A DNA stretch of 64,000 nucleotides from contig NZ_FMHW01000002.1 in NCBI RefSeq assembly GCF_900090325.1, forward strand, positions 1,488,001-1,552,000, read 5' to 3'. Within the stretch, counting starts at the first letter, position 1; each line of letters begins with the position of its first letter. Below are positions 42,835-55,355 of the stretch, piece by piece. A program made the position numbers and the translations under genes. This stretch comes from Micromonospora pallida (GTDB taxonomy: Bacteria > Actinomycetota > Actinomycetes > Mycobacteriales > Micromonosporaceae). Below the pieces are notes generated by a model. It was not told where the DNA came from. It did not search any database and worked only from the letters and a program-made list of their open reading frames with translations.

Positions 42835-42925
42835 CACTCCGTCGATCACCGAGTTGTGGCGCCTGATTGATGATGAATGCGAGGTTTGGGAGGTGCCCAA
42901 AGCCCATGATCGACAAGGTGGGAGA
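42835..42925. repeat. Dispersed inverted repeat family B, copy 2 (degenerate)
   Basis: Left arm 42835-42863 (CGTCGATCACCGAGTTGTGG) is 27/29 identical to the copy at 23761; the right arm keeps CATGATCGAC and GGTGGG but pairs imperfectly. It lies in the gap before the phosphatase gene, so it is clearly the same family but older. Confidence 0.65.
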
Positions 42926-43055
42926 GGGTGAGCCGACCGGAGCTGCTCGACGCCGTCGGGAGGCCGGCGGCGGAGCGGGGCCGGGCGGGGAGCGGGGCCG
43001 GGCGGGGGAGTGGGGGAACAGGGGGAGTGCCGAGTCAGGCCATAGGGTGGTCAGC

Positions 43056-43760
43056 GTGGCGACCCTTCTGCTTCTGCGACACGGCCGGACGACGGCGAAC
43101 GCCGACGGTGGGCTGGCTGGTCGACAACCGGTCGAACTGGACGAGACGGGTCGACACCAGGCTCGCGCGGTGGGGGAGCGACTGCGTGTCCTGCCGCTGG
43201 CCGCCGTGGTGACCAGTCCGCTGATCCGCTGTCGGCAGACCCTGGAACTGGCCCTGCCCGGGACGGCCCCCACCGTCGAGGACGGGCTGATCGAGTGCGG
43301 CTACGGGGAGTGGGAGGGGCAGCCGCTCAAGAAGCTGGCGAAGGACCCGCTCTGGCCGGTGGTGCAGCAGCATCCGAGCGCGGTGGTGTTCCCCGGTGGA
43401 GAGGCGATGGCCGCGATGGCGGCCCGCGCGGTCGCGGCGGTGCGCTCCTGGGACGCCCGGATCACCGCCGAGCACGGACCGGAGGCGGTCTGGCTGGCGT
43501 GCAGCCACGGCGATGTGATCAAGGCCATCGTGGCGGACGCGCTCGGCGTACACCTGGATCTGTTCCAGCGGATCGTGGCCGACCCGGCGTCGGTGACCGC
43601 GATCCGCTACACCCCGACCCGGCCGTTCCTGCTGCGGCTCAACGACACCGGCGGTGATCTGGCCGGGCTCGTCCCCCCGGCCCGGAAACGGCGACGCCGG
43701 GCGGCCCGGTCGACGGACTCGGACGCCGCGGTGGGCGGCGGCGCGGGAGCCGGCCGGTGA
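43056..43760 (+). CDS. Histidine phosphatase (phosphoglycerate mutase-like) protein
   Basis: The product is 234 aa from GTG 43056. LLRHGRTTAN supplies the catalytic His, and LACSHGDVIKAIVADAL supplies the second. The tail is basic (PARKRRRRAARS). In actinobacteria this gene stands before DUF3090, the kinase-like gene and mshC. Function is probably phosphate removal from a small substrate; not resolved here. Confidence 0.9.
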   Translation: MATLLLLRHGRTTANADGGLAGRQPVELDETGRHQARAVGERLRVLPLAAVVTSPLIRCRQTLELALPGTAPTVEDGLIECGYGEWEGQPLKKLAKDPLWPVVQQHPSAVVFPGGEAMAAMAARAVAAVRSWDARITAEHGPEAVWLACSHGDVIKAIVADALGVHLDLFQRIVADPASVTAIRYTPTRPFLLRLNDTGGDLAGLVPPARKRRRRAARSTDSDAAVGGGAGAGR

Positions 43761-43881
43761 CCGCGCCCGGCCGGGTGACGATCGGGACGGCTGGCCGCCC
43801 GGCCCGGTCCCGGCAGCCCGGACGACGATTCTGGGTCGGTGGGGTGCGCGCCCGTTCCGATGGCCGGATAGGGTCGTGGTT

Positions 43882-44472
43882 ATGACCCACCAGGTGCACG
43901 CCTTCGAGCCGCCGGAGCGGTTCGTCGCTGGGACCGTGGGGCCGCCGGGGGAGCGGACGTTCTTCCTCCAGGCACGCGGCGGTGGCCGGGTGGTCAGCGT
44001 CGCGCTGGAGAAGGTCCAGGTCTCTCTGCTGGCCGAGAAGCTGGAGGAACTCCTCACCGAGGCGCAACGGCGGTTCGGCGTCGAGTTGCCCGAGCTGCCG
44101 GCCACCGGGATCGCCGACAACGACCCCCTGGACACGCCGGTGGACGAGGAGTTCCGGGTCGGCACCCTGGGCCTGGCGTTCGACGTCGACACGTCGACCG
44201 TGGTGATCGAGGCGATCGCCGTGGGCGAGGCGGAGGTCGAGGTCACGCTGGGCGCGGAGGACGACGACGAGGACGACGAGGACGAGGACGACGACGAGCC
44301 GGACGACGACCTGGACCGGCTCCGGGTGCGGTTGACCCCGCAGGACACCCGTCGGTTCATCGAGCGGGCCCGCCGGGTGGTCAACGCGGGACGGCAGCCC
44401 TGCCCGCTCTGCGGCCAGCCGCTCGACCCGTCCGGCCACCTCTGCCCCCGGCACAACGGCTATCACCGGTGA
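43882..44472 (+). CDS. DUF3090 family protein with a C-terminal zinc ribbon
   Basis: The product is 196 aa from ATG 43882. FLQARGGGRVVSVALEKVQVSLLAEKLEELL is the DUF3090 core; an acidic loop (DDDEDDEDEDDDEPDDD) near residue 135 is unusually long. The C-terminal CPLCGQPLDPSGHLCPRHNG is a Cys/His zinc ribbon. It overlaps the next gene (GTGA). Function unknown, although always linked to the mshC neighbourhood. Confidence 0.88.
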   Translation: MTHQVHAFEPPERFVAGTVGPPGERTFFLQARGGGRVVSVALEKVQVSLLAEKLEELLTEAQRRFGVELPELPATGIADNDPLDTPVDEEFRVGTLGLAFDVDTSTVVIEAIAVGEAEVEVTLGAEDDDEDDEDEDDDEPDDDLDRLRVRLTPQDTRRFIERARRVVNAGRQPCPLCGQPLDPSGHLCPRHNGYHR

Positions 44473-45287
44473 CCTTGTCGGACATCCGGCCCTCCGAGGA
44501 GGAGAGCGCTGCGCTGCGGCTGCTCCACGAGGGTGAGTTCGCTCTGGAGGGGCGGCTCGTGGACGCCTCCAACACCACCCTGCGAGGCACGCTGACCCTG
44601 GACGGGGTGACCGTCCGCTGCGTCTACAAGCCGGTCCGGGGCGAGCGTCCGCTCTGGGATTTCCCCGACGGCACCCTTGCCGGCCGGGAGGTCGCCGCGT
44701 ACCTGGTCTCCCGGGCCACCGGCTGGGACCTGGTGCCGCCGACGGTGCTGCGGGACGGGCCGTTCGGCCTCGGCTCCTGCCAGCTCTGGATCGACGAGCC
44801 GGCCGATGCCGAGCCGTTGGTCGAGTTCGTGCCGGCGGACGCGGTGCCGCCGCGCTGGTTTCCGATCGCCGCCGCCCGGGACGACGACGGCACCCCGTAC
44901 GCGCTGGCGCACGCCGACGATCCACGCCTGGCCCGGCTGGCGGTGCTGGACGCAGTGCTCAACAACGCCGATCGCAAGGGCGGGCACGTGCTGGTCGGTC
45001 CGGACGACCGGATCTACGGCGTGGACCACGGGGTGACCTTCCACGTGGACGACAAGCTGCGTACGGTGCTCTGGGGCTGGGCCGGCCGGCAGTTGCCGCC
45101 GGACGCGACGGGGATGCTCGACGGGCTCTCCCGCCAGGTACACGGACCGCTCGGCGAGGAACTGGCCGCGCACCTGACGCTGACCGAGATCCGCCGGCTG
45201 GCGGCCCGGGTGGCGGCGTTGCGGGAGGCCGACCGCTTTCCCCAGCCGTCCGAGGAATGGCCGGCGATGCCCTGGCCGCCCATCTGA
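44469..45287 (+). CDS. SCO1664-type, PI3/4-kinase-like fold protein
   Basis: The product is 272 aa from GTG 44469, overlapping the DUF3090 stop. VYKPVRGERPLWDFPDGTLAGREVAAYLVS gives the ATP-binding Lys and Glu, and LDAVLNNADRKGGHVLVG plus YGVDHGVTFH give the catalytic loop and metal Asp of a PI3/4-kinase-like fold. The S. coelicolor neighbour of the same type lies beside mshC. Real substrate unknown. Confidence 0.85.
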   Translation: MTLSDIRPSEEESAALRLLHEGEFALEGRLVDASNTTLRGTLTLDGVTVRCVYKPVRGERPLWDFPDGTLAGREVAAYLVSRATGWDLVPPTVLRDGPFGLGSCQLWIDEPADAEPLVEFVPADAVPPRWFPIAAARDDDGTPYALAHADDPRLARLAVLDAVLNNADRKGGHVLVGPDDRIYGVDHGVTFHVDDKLRTVLWGWAGRQLPPDATGMLDGLSRQVHGPLGEELAAHLTLTEIRRLAARVAALREADRFPQPSEEWPAMPWPPI

Positions 45288-45392
45288 TCTGCGCTCCCGT
45301 CCCCGTACGCGGCCACGCCGTCGGGGAGCCTGTCGGCTTGATCACCAACTCGGGTCGTCCCCGGTGTCGTACGGCTCGTTAGGCTGGCGGGC

Positions 45393-46631
45393 ATGGAGTC
45401 ATGGGCGGGACACGAGGTGCCACGGCTGCCGGGCAGGGGCGAGCCGCTGACGTTGTTCGACTCGGCGCGGCGCGGTGTCCACCGCAGTGATCCGGAAGGT
45501 ACGGCGACCATGTACGTCTGCGGCATCACGCCGTACGACGCTACCCATCTCGGGCACGCCGCCACCATGATCACGTTCGATCTCGTCCAGCGAATGTGGC
45601 GGGACGCCGGCCGTCCGGTCCGGTACGTGCAGAACGTCACCGACATCGACGACCCGCTGCTGGAACGGGCCGAGCGCGACGGCGAGGACTGGAAGGTCCT
45701 GGCGATGCGGGAGACCGCCCTGTTCCGCGAGGACATGGAGGCGCTGCGGATCATCCCACCGGCGCACTACGTCGGCGCGGTCGAGTCGATCCCGGACATC
45801 GCCGACCGGGTGTTGCTGCTGCTCAAGGAGGGCGCCGCGTACCGCCTTGACGACGGCACCGGCGACGTCTACTACGACGTCACCGCCACCGGCCGCTTCG
45901 GCTACGAGTCCAACCTCTCCCGTGCGGAGATGCTGGAGATCTTCCCGGAACGGGGCGGCGACCCCCAGCGGCCCGGCAAGCGCGACCCTCTCGACCCGTT
46001 GCTGTGGCGCGGCGAGCGCCCGGACGAGCCGTCCTGGCCCGGCGGCGACCTGGGCCCGGGACGGCCCGGCTGGCACATCGAGTGCACGGTGATCGCGTTG
46101 AACCTGCTCGGTGACCGGATCGACGTCCAGGGCGGCGGCAACGACCTGATCTTCCCGCACCACGAGTGCTCGGCGGCGCACGCCGAGCGGCTCACCGGGC
46201 AGGCCCCGTTCGCCACGCACTACGTCCACGCCGGCATGATCGGCCTGGACGGCGAGAAGATGTCCAAGTCCCGGGGGAACCTGGTCTTCGTGTCCCGGCT
46301 GCGGGCCGACCGGGTCGACCCGATGGCGGTGCGGCTCGCCCTGATGGCCGGGCACTACCGCGACGACCGCTCCTGGACCGACGACCTGTTCGCCGCCGCC
46401 GCAGAGCGGCTGGCCCGCTGGCGGCAGGCCGCCGCCGCCCCCGCCGGGCCGTCCGGCGCGGCGCTGCTGGCCGGGGTACGCGGACGCCTCGCCGACGACC
46501 TGGACACCCCGGGGGCGTTGGCGCTGGTCGACCAGTGGGCGGACGGGACGCTGGCCGGCGCGGCCGACGACCCGGACGCCCCGGCACTGGTCACCACGAC
46601 GGTGGACGCCCTGCTCGGCATCCGCCTCTGA
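45393..46631 (+). CDS. mshC: Cysteine:1D-myo-inosityl 2-amino-2-deoxy-alpha-D-glucopyranoside ligase
   Basis: ATP-dependent ligation of Cys to GlcN-inositol, the third step in mycothiol biosynthesis. 412 aa from ATG 45393. Class I aminoacyl-tRNA synthetase fold related to Cys[19 protein letters not shown] with the HIGH variant HLGH near residue 53, and [13 protein letters not shown] near residue 288. The Cys of CGITPYD and a late [10 protein letters not shown] zinc site complete the pattern. The ligase form and not CysRS is shown by [11 protein letters not shown] and the shorter C-terminus. Confidence 0.95.
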   Translation: MESWAGHEVPRLPGRGEPLTLFDSARRGVHRSDPEGTATMYVCGITPYDATHLGHAATMITFDLVQRMWRDAGRPVRYVQNVTDIDDPLLERAERDGEDWKVLAMRETALFREDMEALRIIPPAHYVGAVESIPDIADRVLLLLKEGAAYRLDDGTGDVYYDVTATGRFGYESNLSRAEMLEIFPERGGDPQRPGKRDPLDPLLWRGERPDEPSWPGGDLGPGRPGWHIECTVIALNLLGDRIDVQGGGNDLIFPHHECSAAHAERLTGQAPFATHYVHAGMIGLDGEKMSKSRGNLVFVSRLRADRVDPMAVRLALMAGHYRDDRSWTDDLFAAAAERLARWRQAAAAPAGPSGAALLAGVRGRLADDLDTPGALALVDQWADGTLAGAADDPDAPALVTTTVDALLGIRL

Positions 46632-46646
46632 CCTGACCGGGGGTAT

Positions 46647-46673
46647 GGCCGCCGGCCGCGTCGGTCGGCGGCC
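46647..46673. terminator. Hairpin between mshC and the GntR gene
   Basis: GGCCGCCG (46647-46654) pairs with CGGCGGCC (46666-46673) around an 11-nt loop that can extend the stem by CCG/CGG. Confidence 0.6.
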
Positions 46674-46688
46674 GGCCCGGTGTGCCGG

Positions 46689-47480
46689 TCAGCCGAGTAC
46701 GAGCCCCGGGTCGGGATCGGGGTCCGGGGTCGGGCCGGGGACCTTGTACTCCTCGGTGAGCGTGGTCATCGGCCCCGGCCAGGTGGCCTGGGCCACCTCG
46801 ATCGGCTTGCGCGCGGCGTCGTACGCCACGTGCAGCAGGTGCAGCACCGGCGTGTCCGGCCGAATCTGGAGGGTCTCCGCCTCCTCCCGGCTGGGCTGGC
46901 GGGCGCTGATCGTGTCGGTCGCGGTGACGTACCGTCGGCCGGTGGCCTCTTCCGCCTCCTGGTAGAGCGGCCGGCCGAACGCCTCGGCCCGTTCCAGCGA
47001 GGTGCCGGCGGTGTCGGTCGGCAGGAACCACGACGCCCCCACCTCGACCGGGGTGTCCTCGGTGCGGACCAGGTGCCGCCGGACCAGCAGTTCGGTGCCG
47101 TCCGGTACGCCGAAGACATCGGCCACCTCGGGTGGGGCGGGGGCGCGCCCGACGCCGACCAGGTGTTGCCGGTACCGGGCGGCCAGGTCGGCGTGGTAGC
47201 CCCGGAAGCCGCCATAGCGGCCCCGGGAGAGCCGGTTGAGCCGGCGCCGGGTGCCCCGGACGTACGTACCCGAGCCGGGTTTGGTGATCAGGATGCCCTC
47301 GACCCGTAGCTGGTCGACGGCGCGCTGGACGGTCTGCTTGGCCACCCCGAACATCTCGGCGATGGCCGGGATGGAGGGCAGCCGCTCGCCGGGCGCCCAG
47401 TCCCCGCGCCGCACCCGTGCCTTCAACTGGTCGGCGATCTGGCGGTGCGGGAACTCGGCGGCCCCCGGGTTGATCTGCAC
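46689..47480 (-). CDS. GntR family transcriptional regulator (HutC/UTRA subfamily)
   Basis: The product is 263 aa from GTG/ATG 47480. Winged helix at residues 10-75 (LPSIPAIAEMFGVAKQTVQRAVDQL, then GILITKPGSGTYVRG), followed by a UTRA effector-binding domain about 95-245 (FGVPDGTELLVRRHLVRTED, ATDTISARQPSREEAETL). HutC-type proteins answer small metabolites. A palindrome at 47505-47516, 25 bp upstream of its start, is a candidate own operator. Confidence 0.9.
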   Translation of the reverse strand: MQINPGAAEFPHRQIADQLKARVRRGDWAPGERLPSIPAIAEMFGVAKQTVQRAVDQLRVEGILITKPGSGTYVRGTRRRLNRLSRGRYGGFRGYHADLAARYRQHLVGVGRAPAPPEVADVFGVPDGTELLVRRHLVRTEDTPVEVGASWFLPTDTAGTSLERAEAFGRPLYQEAEEATGRRYVTATDTISARQPSREEAETLQIRPDTPVLHLLHVAYDAARKPIEVAQATWPGPMTTLTEEYKVPGPTPDPDPDPGLVLG

Positions 47481-47504
47481 GACACTCCTCCCATCCCAGA
47501 ACAG

Positions 47505-47516
47505 CTAGGTTCCTAG
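47505..47516. promoter_or_regulatory. Candidate operator upstream of the GntR gene
   Basis: A perfect 12-bp palindrome with a 2-nt centre (CTAGG-TT-CCTAG) sits 25 bp before the GntR start. Its position suits autoregulation, though typical HutC sites are GT-N-AC rather than this form. Confidence 0.4.
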
Positions 47517-47607
47517 GATGCGGTAGAGGGTGCTGCCTCCGCCACCCCGCCGCGCCTTCCCAGTCGACAGGAACGGCAGACGCGAACGATCGGCGGGCGA
47601 ACGACGA

Positions 47608-47642
47608 CGGGCCCGGGACGTCGCACTGACGTCCCGGGCCCG
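47608..47642 (-). terminator. Strong terminator after the PAC2 gene
   Basis: A perfect 14-bp stem (47608-47621 with 47629-47642) and a 7-nt loop, 26 bp past the PAC2 stop. Confidence 0.85.
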
Positions 47643-47667
47643 GTCGGCTCGTCGGGGGAGTGGGCGG

Positions 47668-48537
47668 CTACCAGGAACCGGCGGTCGGCCCGGCGGAACC
47701 ACCCCGCCGGCGCAGGTACTTCTCGAACTCCTGGGCGATCTCGTCCCCGGTCAACGGGGTAATGCCGGCGTCGCCGACCCGCTCCTCCAGCTCCCGGACG
47801 TACTCACCGAGTTCGGCGTCCTGCTCGGCGGCGCTGCGCACCCGCTGCTCCCACTCGGCGGCCTCCTCGGCCAGGTCGGCCATCGGCACCGGCAGGTCGA
47901 GCACCTCCTCGACCCGGTGCAGCAGGGCGAGGGTGGCCTTCGGGCAGGGCGGGTTGTTGGCGTAGTGCGGCACGTGCACCCAGAACGAGACCGCGTCGAC
48001 CTCGGCCCGGGTGCAGGCGTCGTGGAGCACCCCGACGATGCCGGTCGGGCCGTCGTAGCGGGTGGGGGTGAGCTGGTAGCGCTGGGCGGCCTCTGCGTCC
48101 GAGGCGCTGCCGCTGATCGGCAGTGGCCGGGTGTACGGCACGTCCGCCAGCAGCGCGCCGAGCAGCACCACCCGCTCGACCTCGAGGCTGTGGCACAACT
48201 CCAGCACCTGTTCACAGAAGGTGCGCCAGCGCATGCTCGGCTCGATGCCCCGGATCAGCACCACGTCCCGGTCGGTCCCCTCCGGGCTGGCCACCATGAA
48301 CCGTGTGGTGGGCCACTCGACCCGCCGGGTCTCGCCCTCGGCCATGGTGATCGTCGGCCGGCTGACCTGGAAGTCGTAGAAGTCCTCCGGATCCAGCTCG
48401 GCGACCTGGCGGGCCTCCCAGACCTGCTCCAGGTGCTCCACGGCAGCGGTGGAGGCGTCCGCGGCGTCGTTCCAGCCCTCGAAGGCGGCGATGGCCACCG
48501 GAGAGCGCAGCACCGGCAGCCCGTCGAACTCGGTCAC
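47668..48537 (-). CDS. PAC2 family protein
   Basis: The product is 289 aa from GTG 48537. Blocks AIAAFEGWNDAADASTAAVEHL, VVLIRGIEPSMRW and VERVVLLGALLADVPYTRP plus a C-terminal helical part match the PAC2 family of proteasome-assembly-chaperone relatives. In actinobacteria the gene is often near metH and mshC. Biochemical role unknown. Confidence 0.9.
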   Translation of the reverse strand: MTEFDGLPVLRSPVAIAAFEGWNDAADASTAAVEHLEQVWEARQVAELDPEDFYDFQVSRPTITMAEGETRRVEWPTTRFMVASPEGTDRDVVLIRGIEPSMRWRTFCEQVLELCHSLEVERVVLLGALLADVPYTRPLPISGSASDAEAAQRYQLTPTRYDGPTGIVGVLHDACTRAEVDAVSFWVHVPHYANNPPCPKATLALLHRVEEVLDLPVPMADLAEEAAEWEQRVRSAAEQDAELGEYVRELEERVGDAGITPLTGDEIAQEFEKYLRRRGGSAGPTAGSW

Positions 48538-48826
48538 GCCGTCACCTCACCCTGCTCGTCCCGGCCGGCACCGGCACCACGCGTGGTGGTGTGACCGTCC
48601 CGCGCGGTGGCGTCCCTGTTGTCCCTCACGTCGCCAGCCTACGTGCCGGCGTCGCGTGCGGCCCGTCGGCCGCGCCGGTCGGGGCGGCGGCCGGCCGCCC
48701 ATGGCGCGCGGACCGGGGCGAACCGGGACGACCAGTCGGCGCGGCGGACGGGTGGGTCGGCGGCAGAATGTGAGAGCGCCGAGTACCGCTCCACCACGAC
48801 ACGAGAGTTCGCACTAACCTGAACGG

Positions 48827-52342
<3,516 letters not shown>

Positions 52343-52379
52343 CCTGTCGTGGGGCTTGAGCTGCGGAAACGCTGTCCCC

Positions 52380-52530
52380 GTGGCGCTCTGGGTCGTGGCC
52401 AGGCCGTCGGGTCCGGCAGGCCGTGGCCGAAGGCGGCACCGATTGTGCGGCGGGACGGTCCTCGCTGCTCGATAGGAGGTGGGTGTAGACCCGCAGGGTG
52501 AAGCCGGGGCCGGCGTGGCTGAGGTGGAGC
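52380..52530 (-). pseudogene. Remnant of a tyrosine recombinase (phage-type integrase) C-terminus
   Basis: In one frame (52529-52455) it reads GFTLRVYTHLLSSSEDR, the usual integrase end with the catalytic Tyr, and in a second frame (52408-52385) DGLATTQS, a common tail. Both frames carry no further integrase sequence upstream, and the switch of frame indicates a frameshift. Most of the gene has been lost. It lies just beyond the metH stop, at the edge of the accessory patch. Confidence 0.6.
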
Positions 52531-52542
52531 GTGGCGGTTCGC

Positions 52543-53040
52543 TCACCGAGGCGGATCGGCGTTAACCAACTCGACGTCCAGCAGATCGGCTGTTTCCTCG
52601 ACGGTGGCCACAAACTCTTTCGGTGGGATCCTGGCGACGAAGACCTTGCCCAGGTCCTCTGGAAAGGGATGGTCTGCCTGCCAGAACGCGAAGAGGATTA
52701 CTAGATCGTCGTCCAGGTAGGCGTACATGGAGACGTTGTCGACGGTCTCCCCCCACTGCAAGAACCAGAACTGCTCCCGGAACTCCGTCTCGTCTGTGTG
52801 GAGCAGCCGGAAGATCTCCTCCGGCGTGCGGCCCGGGAAGGGACAGGGCTTGACGTCGCGTCGGCGCACCTGTGCCGCGCTCGACCGCACAACGCGGATG
52901 AAGAACGGGAGGAAGGCCCAGTCGTCCTCGGTCGTCAGCCTTCTGCCAGCCGCCCACAAGTCGACGACGCGGAGTTGGTGCGGCTCGACCTCGCCGATCT
53001 CCACCGCGAACGTGGCCCGGTCACCGAAGCGTCGTGTCAT
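52543..53040 (-). CDS. Hypothetical protein, possibly an immunity-type protein
   Basis: The product is 165 aa. ATG 53040 shares one base with the previous stop. It is an alpha/beta protein without signal peptide: FGDRATFAVEIGEVEPHQLR at the start is reminiscent of Imm42-like contact-toxin immunity proteins, then EDDWAFLPFFIRVVRSSA and DDDLVILFAFWQADHP. Identification as immunity protein is weak. Co-operonic with the gene at 53040-53354. Confidence 0.65.
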   Translation of the reverse strand: MTRRFGDRATFAVEIGEVEPHQLRVVDLWAAGRRLTTEDDWAFLPFFIRVVRSSAAQVRRRDVKPCPFPGRTPEEIFRLLHTDETEFREQFWFLQWGETVDNVSMYAYLDDDLVILFAFWQADHPFPEDLGKVFVARIPPKEFVATVEETADLLDVELVNADPPR

Positions 53041-53354
53041 CAGCCCACGGACGCAGTCAAATGGAAGGCCGTGCCTGGCCGGGTGGGTTGCCACCCCTCG
53101 GCCAATGCCCTCCGGACAATCACCGCGACCGTCGACGGGAGAACAGGCGCTGCCGGCCCGCCAATCCAGTTGCTTGGATGGTCCTGAGGCATGCTGACCA
53201 GCAACAACCTGCCCTTGCAGTCGACCTGTTCCACAGCGACAGCGAGGGGTCGCTCACACAGCCCCTGGGCGTAGGTTGGTCTGCCGCGCACTCGCCACCT
53301 GTAGGCGGTCCCGTCAACCGTGATGAGCCGAGAGCCCTTCTTGACCAACGCCAT
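53040..53354 (-). CDS. Hypothetical protein, widespread small actinobacterial family
   Basis: The product is 104 aa from ATG 53354 with an AGGAGG-type site upstream. ITVDGTAYRWRVRGRPTYAQG, AVAVEQVDCKGRLLLV and the end RRALAEGWQPTRPGTAFHL form a recurring small protein. I know no function. TGATG coupling with the next gene indicates an operon. Confidence 0.7.
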   Translation of the reverse strand: MALVKKGSRLITVDGTAYRWRVRGRPTYAQGLCERPLAVAVEQVDCKGRLLLVSMPQDHPSNWIGGPAAPVLPSTVAVIVRRALAEGWQPTRPGTAFHLTASVG

Positions 53355-53574
53355 GACGATCCTCCTCGACGTCAGATGACAGTGCCCGTAGCGTGCCCGA
53401 TGCGGCGGTCAGTACGGGGCAGCAACGGACGCCCGATTGGCGAGGCAGACACGCCGCGTGCCGCCTGACCTCAGGATGTCGCTATGCAGCATCTAGATCA
53501 ACGCGATTTCCGAGCTGACAGTGCGGGCAGGTCCCGCACCCGGGCGACTCCGGGACCGAAGTGGGGAAGCTGCA

Positions 53575-53976
53575 GTGCGCGTCATGGTGGGTGACGGAGT
53601 ACGCGAGATTCACGGCTTGCCGGATGACATGTACGGACACGTCGTCGAGACGGATGGCGCTGTCGTGCAATTCATGCTCGGCGGCGGTCAAGAGCCCGAG
53701 ACGGTCGACAACGTCGATGCCCACATCTACCTTGATGACGGCGCCCACCGGTACGCCACCTTCTTCACTCTCGACGCAGTAAGAGAAATTCTGAACAAGG
53801 ACGCCAGGACCGGGGAAACCGGCGGTGGTCGCTACTTCTGGTGTTCTGACCAGGTGATCGTCCCTGAGCCCGGTGTTGCGGCGATGGTGGCAGCGGTTGA
53901 CGAGATGATCCGTTCTGGCGACATCGAGGTCATGTGCAGCCGAATCGAGGCCCCCGAGGAGGATGGCACTGCCTAA
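53575..53976 (+). CDS. Hypothetical protein in the accessory patch
   Basis: The product is 133 aa from GTG 53575 with GGGGAAG upstream; ATG 53584 is an alternative. MVGDGVREIHGLPDDMYG and FMLGGGQEPETVDNVDAHIYLDDGAHRYATFF, then GGGRYFWCSDQVIV. No known domain; composition and size recall immunity or small accessory proteins. Its codon use is less GC-biased than flanking core genes. Confidence 0.6.
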   Translation: MRVMVGDGVREIHGLPDDMYGHVVETDGAVVQFMLGGGQEPETVDNVDAHIYLDDGAHRYATFFTLDAVREILNKDARTGETGGGRYFWCSDQVIVPEPGVAAMVAAVDEMIRSGDIEVMCSRIEAPEEDGTA

Positions 53977-54022
53977 TCGTGTCGTCGGGTACGTCCGTCC
54001 CGAGTTCGCCTGACCGCGTACG

Positions 54023-54643
54023 TCAACAAGCGGTACTTGAGGGAGTTGCCATTCGGCACAGGGTCAGGTCGTGGCTGAGGTCGGTGTGGAAAACGAGCCC
54101 GTCTGCCTCGAATTCGATGCGGATGGCGGTGATGCGATGTGTGCCTGTTTGAACGCTGAAGCCGATTATGAGCTCGTAGGCGGAGGCGGCGCTTTCTGGC
54201 TCGATCATGGCGCCCACAGCGTCCTGCCAGCGGTCTGCCACGGACCGGCTCGGTGGGAACTGTCGCCGTATCCCAACCCGCTCGTCTGAAGCGTTCCGAA
54301 GCGGAGCGATCTTGGTGCCCACAACCTCCAGGCCGTTGCCGCCACTCCCAAGCACAGGTTCTACCTGTTTGATGCGTATCGCGGTGTCGGAAGAGTTCTT
54401 GAAGACGACGGCGCCGTCGGCAATGACTTCCTGATTTCTCGTGGGTATCTCGTACGCGGCTTTTCGCTCAAGGGATACGAGGGCGTCTGCGTCAATCGGG
54501 CGGGACGCTGTGGCCGGGGTGGTCATGGGCGCAGATGCGGTGATGTCGTCGGCAGGTGGCTCGCCCGTAGTGGTGCAGCCGGACGTCATCCCGAGCGCCA
54601 AGACGGTCATCGCGAATGCCGTGGGCCGTGCCAACTTCCTCAT
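54023..54643 (-). CDS. Putative lipoprotein
   Basis: The product is 206 aa from ATG 54643. A signal peptide with the core RPTAFAMTVLALGMTSGC gives a lipobox-like Cys near residue 23, followed by a Thr/Ala-rich linker and a beta-rich domain (AVVFKNSSDTAIRIKQVEPVL, HRITAIRIEFEADGLVFHT). The lipobox -3 position is not Leu, so acylation is likely but not certain. Low GC relative to neighbours. Function unknown. Confidence 0.65.
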   Translation of the reverse strand: MRKLARPTAFAMTVLALGMTSGCTTTGEPPADDITASAPMTTPATASRPIDADALVSLERKAAYEIPTRNQEVIADGAVVFKNSSDTAIRIKQVEPVLGSGGNGLEVVGTKIAPLRNASDERVGIRRQFPPSRSVADRWQDAVGAMIEPESAASAYELIIGFSVQTGTHRITAIRIEFEADGLVFHTDLSHDLTLCRMATPSSTAC

Positions 54644-54723
54644 AGGTCGATCGTCGCCAGCGGTGATGGCCACAGCAACAGGGCCGGACGAGGAGGCTCT
54701 GCCGGGGCGTGTCGCGCCGCCGG

Positions 54724-55227
54724 TCACCCCTGCGTCGCAGCGGTCAGCAGCTCGTACGTTTCTTCGTCGAAGGCGACCAGCCGGACGCGTTCGACATTCG
54801 TGGGCGTTGCTCTGATGGTCGAGATCGCAATTTCTGCTGCCCGGGCGGCGGGGAATCCGTACACGCCGGTGGCGATGGCGGGGAAGGCGACGCTGCGGGC
54901 CCCGACCTCGTCGGCAACCTCGAGGCTACGTCGATAGCACGACGTCAGGATGTCGGCCTCACCATGGCCGCCGCCCTCCCACACCGGACCGACCGTGTGG
55001 ATGACATGGCGTACTGGTGGGTCCAGGTCGAACGCCGGGGTGGCGACCGCATCGCCGGTATCGCAGGGCGCCAGTGCGGCACCCGCATGGGCCAACTGCG
55101 GTCCGGCCGCACGGTGAATCGCCCCATCCACGCCGCCGCCACCCAGCAGCGACTCGTTGGCAGCGGTGACGATGGCGTCGACGGCCTCGCTGGTGATGTC
55201 ACCGAGCACAACTTCGATCACGGGCAT
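54724..55227 (-). CDS. Macro domain ADP-ribose hydrolase/binding protein
   Basis: The product is 167 aa from GTG/ATG 55227. Macro fold: VVLGDITSEAVDAIVTAANESLLGGGGVDGAIHRAAG, VIHTVGPVW and FPAIATGVYGFPAARAAEIA, close to the O-acetyl-ADP-ribose deacetylase type. Binds or hydrolyses ADP-ribose modifications. It lies in the accessory patch, where a role in countering ADP-ribosylation or in stress is possible but not shown. Confidence 0.93.
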   Translation of the reverse strand: MPVIEVVLGDITSEAVDAIVTAANESLLGGGGVDGAIHRAAGPQLAHAGAALAPCDTGDAVATPAFDLDPPVRHVIHTVGPVWEGGGHGEADILTSCYRRSLEVADEVGARSVAFPAIATGVYGFPAARAAEIAISTIRATPTNVERVRLVAFDEETYELLTAATQG

Positions 55228-55355
55228 CCCTCGATGATGTCACCACGGCAGTCCGGGAAGTCCTCCACTGGCACGTGCCGACTGTTTAACCTCCGATGTC
55301 GACGTCCCCGCCGGTCGCCTCGGGTGGTCCTGAGGTACTCCGTCCGGGGCGCCGG

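Noticed and set aside
48538..48826. Cobalamin riboswitch before metH
   Set aside because: No B12-box-like sequence is seen in the 289-bp gap.
53482..53748. Minus-strand open frame with a CGTCPHC motif
   Set aside because: It is antisense to the better-supported gene at 53575-53976 and has no ribosome binding site; the Cys motif may be a relic of an older gene but cannot be supported.
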